In this document: positions 1 to 4,975 of the stretch, one piece after another
Numbering within the stretch: position 1 is the first letter of the stretch
Layout: the number at the start of each line of letters is the position of its first letter
NCBI GenBank assembly: GCA_017935805.1
Contig: JAGBGV010000266.1
Location: forward strand, 1-5,494
Source of the DNA: Clostridia bacterium
Lineage (GTDB): Bacteria; Bacillota_A; Clostridia; Oscillospirales; CAG-272
DNA: 5,494 bases
Direction: 5' to 3'
Position numbers and translations under genes: made by a program
Notes under the pieces: model-generated
The model's input: the letters and a program-made list of their open reading frames with translations, nothing else
What the model was told of the DNA's origin: nothing
Databases searched by the model: none

Positions 1-138
1 AACAGAAAGAACCGAAAAAGGATACGCACTCTTCTCGAAAAATATGATGTAAAGGTCGTTCACATAAAAAGCCACAGGCAGTCGGAGAAGGTCTTAGAGA
101 AAATTAAGAAGCTGTGGTGTGATACAAAAGGAGTCTGA
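1..138 (+). CDS. C-terminal end of an unrecognised basic protein (partial)
   Basis: This is an open frame entering from the left edge, giving 45 residues before a TGA at 136-138. The visible tail is rich in Lys and Arg. It has a pattern suggesting a beta strand (YDVKVVHIKS) followed by an amphipathic helix (SEKVLEKIKKLW). I do not recognise the family, and this short tail is not enough to assign a function. The ribosome binding site of the next gene lies inside its last codons, and that gene's ATG follows the TGA by one base. The two are therefore probably cotranscribed and translationally coupled. That this is a real coding end rests on the open frame, the sensible composition and the tight junction. 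Confidence 0.6.
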   Translation, partial: NRKNRKRIRTLLEKYDVKVVHIKSHRQSEKVLEKIKKLWCDTKGV

Positions 139-139
139 C

Positions 140-625
140 ATGTGCCTTATCTGCGACAGAATCGAAATGATAAAAAACGGCACTAACCCTTGGTTTGTCC
201 GTGAGCTTGAAACGGGGTATGTGGTTATCGGTGACAAGCAATATCTCCGTGGATACTGCCTGTTTCTCTGCAAATGGCATGAGACAGAGCTGTTCTCTCT
301 TGACGAAGAAAAACGGGTCAAGTTTCTCATTGAAATGTCAGCGGTTGCAGAAGCGGTAAAGCTAGCGTTCGGTTCTGAAAAAATGAACTATGAGCTGCTT
401 GGCAACGGCGACTCACATCTCCATTGGCATCTGTTTCCCCGCAGAAAAGAGGATCTGGAAAATAACGACATCGACTACGGCAAGAACGGCAGCGGTCCTG
501 TTTGGTGGATCCCGTGGAGCATAATGAATGACGACAAATACAAGATCGGCGGAGATGAGCTTGAAAAAATGAAAAACTCCCTTCAAGTCGCACTTGACAA
601 AGTTCTCGCAAAGCAAAAGAAATAA
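140..625 (+). CDS. HIT-family (histidine triad) nucleotide-binding protein
   Basis: A 161-residue cytosolic protein with the histidine-triad signature HLHWH at residues 93-97, followed by LFPR, matching the HxHxH active site of nucleotide hydrolases and transferases (Hint, Fhit, GalT superfamily). In this family the middle His attacks the alpha phosphate of the nucleotide. The N-terminus MCLICD has the C-x2-C pair often seen in bacterial HIT proteins, where it can contribute to a zinc site. The usual Asn/Gly stretch precedes the triad (ELLGNGDS, 85-92). After the triad is a Trp-rich segment (GPVWWIPWS, about 119-127) not typical of Hint, so the substrate may differ. I chose ATG 140 because AGGAG (129-133) lies 6 bases upstream. 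A GTG at 119 would overlap the previous gene and has no clear site. It probably shares an operon with the upstream gene. Family assignment is secure; substrate is unknown. Confidence 0.9.
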   Translation: MCLICDRIEMIKNGTNPWFVRELETGYVVIGDKQYLRGYCLFLCKWHETELFSLDEEKRVKFLIEMSAVAEAVKLAFGSEKMNYELLGNGDSHLHWHLFPRRKEDLENNDIDYGKNGSGPVWWIPWSIMNDDKYKIGGDELEKMKNSLQVALDKVLAKQKK

Positions 626-703
626 AAAACACAGGGATGTCATGTGGCTGTCCCTGCCTTGCATTAGAAACACATTAAAATGATTAATTCCCTCTCATAT
701 ATA

Positions 704-733
704 TTGACAGGGATATTTATTCTTTGATATAAT
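704..733 (+). promoter_or_regulatory. Sigma-A-type promoter for the zinc-ribbon membrane protein
   Basis: Both hexamers match consensus exactly: TTGACA at 704-709 and TATAAT at 728-733, with an 18-base spacer. The expected start is near 740, giving a leader of about 32 bases before the ATG at 772. It makes the downstream gene a separate transcription unit from the HIT gene. Confidence 0.85.
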
Positions 734-771
734 ATTATCACTAAAACAGATGCTACAGAAAGGTTGCCGGA

Positions 772-1257
772 ATGAAAAAATGCAAAAGCTGCGGAGCGCT
801 TCAGAAGGATGAGAGAACTGTCTGCATTGATTGCGGTCAGCGTCTCGGAAAGCCTCTCACTGACAGCGAGGCGGAAGCGCTTGAAGAAGGACTTGACAAT
901 AAGCTTGAGGAAATGTGTGACGCAACAGATGACCTCCGCGTTACAAAGACGGATAAGGTCCTCATCCTGCTTCATATTCTCTCAACTGCCGCACTTATTG
1001 TTTCAGCCATCATAAACCCCGGCGGTCACGAGGACATACGCGATCCTCTTATCTGGTGCTTTGTTCTCAACGCTATCTCGGTAGTTGAGCTTGCAATTCC
1101 CTCTGCGTTATGGAACCTCCATATATTAGGGCTCGGCGCCCGTTACGGGAATGCCGATGAACTTGAACCAGGCTGGGGATGGAAGGCAAGTCGCAAGATT
1201 ATCTCGATAATCACACTCATTTTCACAGACTACATAGTATTCATGCTTCTCAGATAA
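772..1257 (+). CDS. Zinc-ribbon domain-containing membrane protein of unknown function
   Basis: A 161-residue protein. Residues 4-21 form a small zinc ribbon with two C-x2-C knuckles (CKSC at 4-7 and CIDC at 18-21), the short type found at the N-terminus of many uncharacterised Firmicute membrane proteins. An acidic linker (about 29-55) follows, then hydrophobic segments at about 63-81, 93-116 and 143-160, suggesting two or three membrane passes. The middle segment is less uniform, being broken by Glu and Pro. There is no signal peptide, so the ribbon is probably cytosolic, depending on topology. The start is supported by AGAAAGG (757-763), 8 bases before the ATG. The gene is monocistronic, with a perfect promoter upstream and a strong terminator downstream. 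I cannot assign a role from sequence. Confidence 0.85.
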   Translation: MKKCKSCGALQKDERTVCIDCGQRLGKPLTDSEAEALEEGLDNKLEEMCDATDDLRVTKTDKVLILLHILSTAALIVSAIINPGGHEDIRDPLIWCFVLNAISVVELAIPSALWNLHILGLGARYGNADELEPGWGWKASRKIISIITLIFTDYIVFMLLR

Positions 1258-1271
1258 TCAAACACAAAAAT

Positions 1272-1306
1272 AACGCTTGCTGTACCTTTTCGGTATAACA
1301 AGCGTT
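1272..1306. terminator. Bidirectional intrinsic terminator between convergent genes
   Basis: Outer stem AACGCTTG (1272-1279) pairs with CAAGCGTT (1299-1306). After one C/A mismatch, an inner stem TGTACC (1281-1286) pairs with GGTATA (1292-1297) around the loop TTTTC. It is T-rich on the plus-strand exit (TTTTGTTTATT) and equally so on the minus-strand exit (ATTTTTGTGTTT). It can therefore end both the zinc-ribbon gene and the HAD-cinA operon, whose last stop codon is 14 bases away. Confidence 0.9.
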
Positions 1307-1319
1307 TTGTTTATTCAGT

Positions 1320-2597
1320 TTATATTTCTCCGCGCAGTCTCTTAATAACGAGCATCATTGCGTACATCGCGGTGAGATTGCGGATCTTTGCCCGGTCACG
1401 CTTTGAGCCGAACTTTTTGGTTTCGGTATATGTGCCGCGATCATCGGATACCCCGAAGCAGACCATTCCCACAGGTTTTTCAGCCGTTCCGCCGTCAGGT
1501 CCTGCAATTCCTGTAACCGATACTGTAATACCTGCACCCGTCACACGTCTTGCACCCTCTGCCATATGTTTTGCACATTCCTCAGATACTGCACCGTGCG
1601 CCAAAAGCACCTCATGGGGCACGCCAAGGACGTTCTCCTTCACTTCGTTTGCATAGGAGACGATTCCGCCAAGCAGCACATCCGATGCGCCGGGAATATC
1701 TCCCACTCTTGCCGATATCATACCTGCAGTACAGCTTTCAGCCGTAGCAAAGGTCTTTCCGTTATTTCTCAGCTCACGAAGAAGAGTCAGGACAGTTGCG
1801 TTTTTGGCTTCAAACGGTGTTTCCGTCTCGCAATAAACGTACTTCCCTGCTTCTCCCGCAAGAATGATCTCCTTCATCTCGCGGCACATTTTGCGAGCTG
1901 TGTCCTCATCATTCGCTCGTGCTGTAATTCTGATGCGAACCTCATGCTCAAGTGCATACGGTGCAACGGTTGGGTTGGTATACTCCTCCATGATCGGACG
2001 AAGTATATACTCTGCCGCCGACTCACCGATATCACGCATATGAAGGTTAAGACTGTATATAACATCTCCGGACAGCTTCATGAGATATGGCTTCGCACAT
2101 TCGTTGAACATAGGCTCACATTCGCTGGGAGGTCCGGGCAAAAGAATTGCGTGCTTTGTTTCGCCGCCGATCTCTCCGCTCACTGCGATTCCGGGAGCCG
2201 TGCCCCATTTGTTGTGGAAAATCGTCGCACCCTCGGGAATCATCGCCTGGGAAATATTATTCTCCGTCATTTCTCTGCCCGACGCGGCAAAATACGACTT
2301 TATCTCCCCGAGTACCTCTTCGTCAAGCAGCATTCTGAGGCCGAACTCGTCCGCCACTGCCACCTTTGTGATATCGTCACAGGTAGGACCAAGTCCGCCT
2401 GTAAGTATAAGCACGTCACATCTTCCAAGAGCAGTGCGGATAGCCTCGCGAAGTCTCCCGGGATTATCTCCCACAGTTGACTGATGATAGGAAGAGAAGC
2501 CAAGAGAAGCCAGCTCACGGGCAATAAACGCACCGTCTGTATTGATTATGTCGCCAAGAAGCAGTTCTGTTCCAACACAAAGGATCTCCGAGACCAT
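1320..2597 (-). CDS. cinA: CinA: fused MoCF-like/ADP-ribose pyrophosphatase and NMN amidase
   Basis: A 425-residue, two-domain CinA of normal length. The N-terminal MoCF_biosynth-like domain (about 1-170) shows GTELLLGDIINT (9-20), TGGLGPTCDDIT (66-77), NKWGTAPG (129-136) and LPGPPSE (153-159). In some characterised CinA proteins this half hydrolyses ADP-ribose. The C-terminal PncC domain (about 262-425) shows ESCTAG (287-292, containing the nucleophilic Ser region), GGIVSYANEVK (310-320), GAVSEECA (335-342) and VTGIAGPDGGT (361-371). PncC deamidates nicotinamide mononucleotide to nicotinic acid mononucleotide in pyridine nucleotide salvage. The name reflects linkage to competence and recA in other species; recA is not in this window. 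The start is fixed by GGAGG (2603-2607), 5 bases before the ATG. It lies 17 bases downstream of the HAD gene, so the two are probably one operon. No key motif is missing. Confidence 0.96.
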   Translation of the reverse strand: MVSEILCVGTELLLGDIINTDGAFIARELASLGFSSYHQSTVGDNPGRLREAIRTALGRCDVLILTGGLGPTCDDITKVAVADEFGLRMLLDEEVLGEIKSYFAASGREMTENNISQAMIPEGATIFHNKWGTAPGIAVSGEIGGETKHAILLPGPPSECEPMFNECAKPYLMKLSGDVIYSLNLHMRDIGESAAEYILRPIMEEYTNPTVAPYALEHEVRIRITARANDEDTARKMCREMKEIILAGEAGKYVYCETETPFEAKNATVLTLLRELRNNGKTFATAESCTAGMISARVGDIPGASDVLLGGIVSYANEVKENVLGVPHEVLLAHGAVSEECAKHMAEGARRVTGAGITVSVTGIAGPDGGTAEKPVGMVCFGVSDDRGTYTETKKFGSKRDRAKIRNLTAMYAMMLVIKRLRGEI

Positions 2598-2614
2598 ATA
2601 AACCTCCGAAAATG

Positions 2615-3361
2615 TTATTTTTGATTCAGTTCCTTATATATGAGCGCAGTTACGCTTGGAGTTGTATCATTAGCTAACTCTTTAATAAGCGGTACTGCGT
2701 TGTCCATAGCATAGGAGTTAAACTCCCGTATCATATCTGCGTCGTTGTAGTTATCTCCAACTGTTATGATGTCTTCGTATTTCGCTCCCACAGCATCAAT
2801 GAGCTTGTATATGCCCACAGCCTTATTCACATCCCGCCGCACAATGTCGATGCAGTGTCCGTTTTGCAGAATGTTAAGTATGTCACCGTAACGATCTGTA
2901 AGCTCAACCGAGGCAGCTTCTGCCATCTCAATTTTCGGAAAAGCCGCGCTGATCTGTGTGAATTTGTCAATGTGAGGTAGTGTTGCGAGGGAGTATTCCC
3001 ATGGATGTGACGCTTCGCCGTCCGGAAGCACAATGCACTCGGGATAGGGTCTTACCCAGCACCAGTTGCATCCCACAGAGAAGAAATATTCAACTATCTC
3101 CCTTGCTACATTCCCTTCGCAGGTAGCCTCAGACAGGATCTCTCCGTCGCCCTTGGCAATTGATGCACCGTTGTCTCCAATGAAAAAGTCACACTCGATC
3201 TCATCCTCTTTTGCAAGTCCGAGAATATTTCCTATTCCTCGCCCGCTGACAATACCAAAAAGATTTCCAGCCTCCTGCCATTTGCGGATAGCGAGTCTTT
3301 TCTCTTCATCCATTCCGCCTTCGTTCAGCGTTCCGTCGTAATCACTTGCTATGATCTTCAT
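2615..3361 (-). CDS. HAD-superfamily hydrolase, Cof type (IIB) phosphatase
   Basis: A 248-residue protein with all four HAD motifs. Motif I is SDYDGT near the N-terminus (nucleophile D7, acid/base D9). Motif II is VSGR (38-41). A motif III Lys is in VNKA (about 180). Motif IV is GDNYNDADM (202-210), which binds magnesium. The segment between motifs II and III is long enough to be the alpha/beta C2 cap of Cof/YidA-type enzymes, which dephosphorylate sugar phosphates, phosphorylated cofactors or flavin intermediates; the exact substrate cannot be read. I chose ATG 3361, with AGGTGA 5 bases upstream. A GTG three codons earlier (3368-3370) overlaps that site and is less likely. It is the first gene of a pair with cinA. 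A strong hairpin (3381-3409) sits just upstream and I find no convincing promoter between the hairpin and the start. Confidence 0.9.
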   Translation of the reverse strand: MKIIASDYDGTLNEGGMDEEKRLAIRKWQEAGNLFGIVSGRGIGNILGLAKEDEIECDFFIGDNGASIAKGDGEILSEATCEGNVAREIVEYFFSVGCNWCWVRPYPECIVLPDGEASHPWEYSLATLPHIDKFTQISAAFPKIEMAEAASVELTDRYGDILNILQNGHCIDIVRRDVNKAVGIYKLIDAVGAKYEDIITVGDNYNDADMIREFNSYAMDNAVPLIKELANDTTPSVTALIYKELNQK

Positions 3362-3380
3362 AAAGCTCACCTATAAATTC

Positions 3381-3409
3381 AGAATACCATCATTTTCAGA
3401 TGGTATTCT
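3381..3409 (-). terminator. Perfect 11-bp hairpin after the oxidoreductase gene (terminator or attenuator)
   Basis: AGAATACCATC (3381-3391) pairs perfectly with GATGGTATTCT (3399-3409) around a 7-base loop. In minus-strand transcripts it lies 26 bases after the oxidoreductase stop, and its exit sequence is GAATTTATAG, only moderately U-rich. It ends just before the AGGTGA ribosome binding site of the HAD gene. It could terminate the oxidoreductase transcript partially or stabilise an mRNA end. The plus-strand exit (TTTGCGTTTATC) is no better. Confidence 0.65.
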
Positions 3410-3435
3410 TTGCGTTTATCAAATTGATTATTCTT

Positions 3436-4482
3436 TTACCAGTATATCTTTGCGCCGTCTTTTTCAACAGACTCAAATGCAGTCATAATGATCTTGAGAA
3501 TACATCTCATCTGCTCATGAGTTACAAGCTGTTCTTCAAGTCCGTCACAAGCACGAACGAAGTTGCGGTAGTAATCGTGAACGTCTGTCACGCACTTTTC
3601 GATATCGTACTCGTCAACAGTAATGTTGTCACGGGGTGCCATTGTCTTTGTAAGACCGCTGCCGTTTACAACAGGAAGTACATCCGACTCATGCCATGCC
3701 TTGCACTTAACAACGTGAGCAGGCTCGCTCCACTTTTTGATCATAGCTGCTCCTTTGGTAGCTCTCAGGTAGAAGCGAGGCATCTCAATAAAGTTGTATT
3801 TACCTACTTAAAGATAAGCCTTCTTGCCGCTGTGATATTCGATCCAAAGCTGGAAGCCGTCGTCAACCTCTTTGTTAGTGATGTGGTCAAAGCTGCAGCG
3901 AACAGACTTAACGTCATATCCGAGAACCATGCACGCCTGGTCAATGATGTGAATACCCCAGTCGTAAAGCATACCGCCGCCGTACTTCTTGATTCCTCTC
4001 CAGTCAGAGGGGATACCGCGGCTGCCATGGATTCTGGACTCAAGATTGATAGGCTCACCAATATCGCCGCTGTCGATGATCTTCTTGATAGCGTTGATGT
4101 CGATGTCAAATCTTCTGTTCTGGTGTACGGAGAAGATCTTGCCTGCCTTATTTGCCGCGTCGATCATTCTCTCGAGGCTTTCCATCGAAAGTGTAACAGG
4201 CTTTTCACTGATCACGTTCTTGCCTGCTTCAAGTGCTGCAATTGCGATCTCCTCGTGAACATCGTTAGGAGTAGCGATCGTTACGATATCAATAGTGGGA
4301 TCAGCAAGCAGCTCTTCACGTGTTTCGTAAACCTTTACTCCGCGGGAGGCGGCAAGTTCACGCTTTTTGGGGTCAATATCATAAATACCGGCAAGGGTTG
4401 CAACATCACTGGTGAGCAGGTTCTTGCAATGGAAGCCCGCACCCATTCCGCCGTATCCGATTACAGCAACATTCTTTTTCAT
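3436..4482 (-). pseudogene. Gfo/Idh/MocA-family NAD(P)-dependent oxidoreductase interrupted by one in-frame stop
   Basis: One continuous frame of 348 sense-length codons is split by a TAA at 3808-3810 (codon 225), leaving 224- and 123-residue parts. The N-terminal Rossmann fold starts MKKNVAVIGYGGMG, with the GxGxxG nucleotide loop at 9-14. ISEKPVT holds the conserved EKP with its catalytic Lys (about residue 95). The motif YGGGMLYDWGIHIID (about 167-181) carries the Asp and His residues of the family's active site. After the stop the frame resumes in register with VGKYNFIEMPRFYLRATKG, matching the usual continuation of this domain. Family members commonly read YLEVGTYNFI here, so a GAA to TAA change is the simplest explanation. 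Members act on sugars, inositols and related polyols; the substrate is unknown. The start is supported by AGGAG (4490-4494), 7 bases before the ATG. The downstream fragment has no good ribosome binding site. It may be a recent pseudogene or a sequencing error. Confidence 0.88.
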
Positions 4483-4525
4483 AATGGGTCTCCTGTTCTC
4501 CGCTATATCATGCGGCAAAAAAGCA

Positions 4526-4543
4526 ATTCGCATTCAAGCGAAT
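4526..4543. repeat. Inverted repeat in the oxidoreductase 5' leader
   Basis: ATTCGC (4526-4531) and GCGAAT (4538-4543) form a perfect 6-base inverted repeat around a 6-base spacer. It lies in the untranslated leader, about 45 bases upstream of the oxidoreductase ATG, and could be a small mRNA hairpin or an operator. Confidence 0.4.
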
Positions 4544-4563
4544 AATTATCAATTTTACAGAAA

Positions 4564-4576
4564 CAAAGCATCTTTG
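4564..4576. promoter_or_regulatory. Short palindrome just downstream of the oxidoreductase promoter (possible operator)
   Basis: CAAAG (4564-4568) and CTTTG (4572-4576) flank CAT. Measured from the -10 element, it falls at about +5 to +17 of the oxidoreductase transcript, where repressors of sugar-utilisation genes often bind. No regulator gene is visible, so this rests on symmetry and position alone. Confidence 0.3.
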
Positions 4577-4587
4577 CTTCTAATTAC

Positions 4588-4615
4588 ATTATACATTCAA
4601 TTTCAGATATGTCAA
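4588..4615 (-). promoter_or_regulatory. Sigma-A-type promoter for the oxidoreductase gene
   Basis: On the minus strand, TTGACA (4615-4610) and TATAAT (4593-4588) are both perfect, separated by 16 bases. The expected start is near 4581, giving a leader of about 100 bases. The -35 element is part of the 10-base palindrome TGTCAAGACA (4610-4619). The gene it drives carries a nonsense codon. Confidence 0.85.
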
Positions 4616-4652
4616 GACATTTAATATTTTTTTCGGTCAATCATTGATATTT

Positions 4653-4664
4653 TTGACGAGTCAA
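4653..4664. promoter_or_regulatory. Palindrome TTGAC-GA-GTCAA between divergent promoters (possible operator)
   Basis: A 12-base perfect inverted repeat with 5-base arms lies between the two divergent promoters. The same GTCAA/TTGAC half-site recurs at 4636-4640 and within 4610-4615. Two of the occurrences (4610-4615 and 4702-4706) are simply -35 elements, so the clustering may be partly trivial. Confidence 0.25.
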
Positions 4665-4701
4665 CGCCACAAAGAAATACTCGTTTTGTTTTTTGTGCCA
4701 C

Positions 4702-4730
4702 TTGACAAAGGTGTATCCGTCTGCTATAAT
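4702..4730 (+). promoter_or_regulatory. Sigma-A-type promoter for the T-box leader and thrS
   Basis: Perfect TTGACA (4702-4707) and TATAAT (4725-4730) with the ideal 17-base spacer. The expected transcription start is near 4737, which gives a leader of about 240 bases before the thrS ATG, consistent with a T-box leader. Confidence 0.9.
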
Positions 4731-4736
4731 TTAATG

Positions 4737-4935
4737 TATGGGACACGTCCATGCAGTCATTCATGCACAGAGAGAAGCGGTCGCTGAAAAGCTTTCTTGA
4801 ACCTGCCTTGGGTACCACCCTGCCGAATAAAACGGCTTTTTCTTAATATCAATGAGTTAAAAGCTCGGGTGGAACCGTGCGGATATCCTCTGCACCCCGA
4901 ACAGATTTTTCTGTACCGCGGCTTTTTTTGTTTTT
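4737..4935 (+). ncRNA. T-box riboswitch leader (tRNA-Thr sensing) of thrS
   Basis: This leader senses uncharged tRNA-Thr and controls read-through into thrS. The T-box core CGGGTGGAACCGTGC (4866-4880) folds as an antiterminator. CGGG (4866-4869) pairs with CCCG (4896-4899) and GTGC (4877-4880) with GCAC (4892-4895), leaving the 7-base bulge TGGAACC (4870-4876), whose TGGA can pair with a tRNA 3' end UCCA. Upstream, AGAGAG (4769-4774) and GGTCGCTG (4779-4786) resemble the conserved apical part of Stem I, where GAAGC (4774-4778) pairs with GCTTTC (4791-4796). Two adjacent ACC threonine codons (4814-4816, 4817-4819) lie where the specifier is expected after GAACC-CTTGGG. A small GCCG/CGGC hairpin (4822-4836) is the likely Stem III. 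I could not pair the base of Stem I confidently. The downstream gene independently supports Thr specificity. Confidence 0.92.
4895..4935 (+). terminator. T-box-controlled intrinsic terminator of thrS leader
   Basis: ACAGA (4901-4905) pairs with TCTGT (4910-4914) around TTTT. Below it, across a small internal loop, CCCCG (4895-4899) pairs with CGCGG (4917-4921) with one C/C mismatch. Seven T then G then five T (4923-4935) follow. The 5' arm reuses the CCCG that forms the antiterminator (4896-4899), so the two folds exclude each other, as expected for T-box attenuation. Confidence 0.75.
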
Positions 4936-4945
4936 CTGCGGTACA
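4912..4945 (+). repeat. 10-bp inverted repeat straddling the terminator U-tract
   Basis: TGTACCGCGG (4912-4921) pairs with CTGCGGTACA (4936-4945), with one G-U pair, looping out the 14-base T-rich tract. Its 5' arm is the terminator's 3' arm, so it forms a third structure exclusive with the terminator. It can only form once polymerase has passed the U-tract. It may cap or stabilise the read-through thrS mRNA. Confidence 0.6.
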
Positions 4946-4975
4946 ACATCTTATCAGACTCGGAGGTATATACCC

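Noticed and set aside
119..139. GTG 119 as start of the HIT protein
   Set aside because: The AGGAG at 129-133 fits ATG 140, and the family's N-terminal C-x2-C begins right after that Met.
632..656. CAGGGA/TCCCTG hairpin after the HIT gene as a terminator
   Set aside because: The stem is only 6 bp with a 13-base loop and no T-run follows on the plus strand. The T-run is on the minus side, where no gene ends.
1566..2480. A 304-codon open frame on the plus strand opposite cinA
   Set aside because: It is a shadow of cinA; its Cys/His/Ser-rich translation has no domain and there is no ribosome binding site, while cinA has every expected motif.
3808..3810. Stop-codon recoding or programmed read-through in the oxidoreductase
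   Set aside because: TAA serves as the normal stop for the HIT, zinc-ribbon, cinA and HAD genes, and I see no recoding element beside the codon. A simple nonsense change or read error is more economical.
3400..4545. A 381-codon open frame on the plus strand opposite the oxidoreductase
   Set aside because: It is codon-aligned with the minus-strand gene, so it stays open simply because that gene lacks TTA, CTA and TCA codons. Its translation resembles no family, and the minus strand carries the Gfo/Idh/MocA motifs.
4656..4697. Overlapping inverted repeats (ACGAGT...ACTCGT and CACAAAGAA...TTTTTTGTG) with T-runs upstream of the thrS promoter
   Set aside because: They have long loops and AT-rich arms, and no plus-strand gene ends nearby; probably low-complexity chance pairing.
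4822..4842. GCCG/CGGC hairpin followed by TTTTTCTT as a separate terminator
   Set aside because: A 4-bp stem is too weak, and it lies inside the T-box leader where Stem III is expected.
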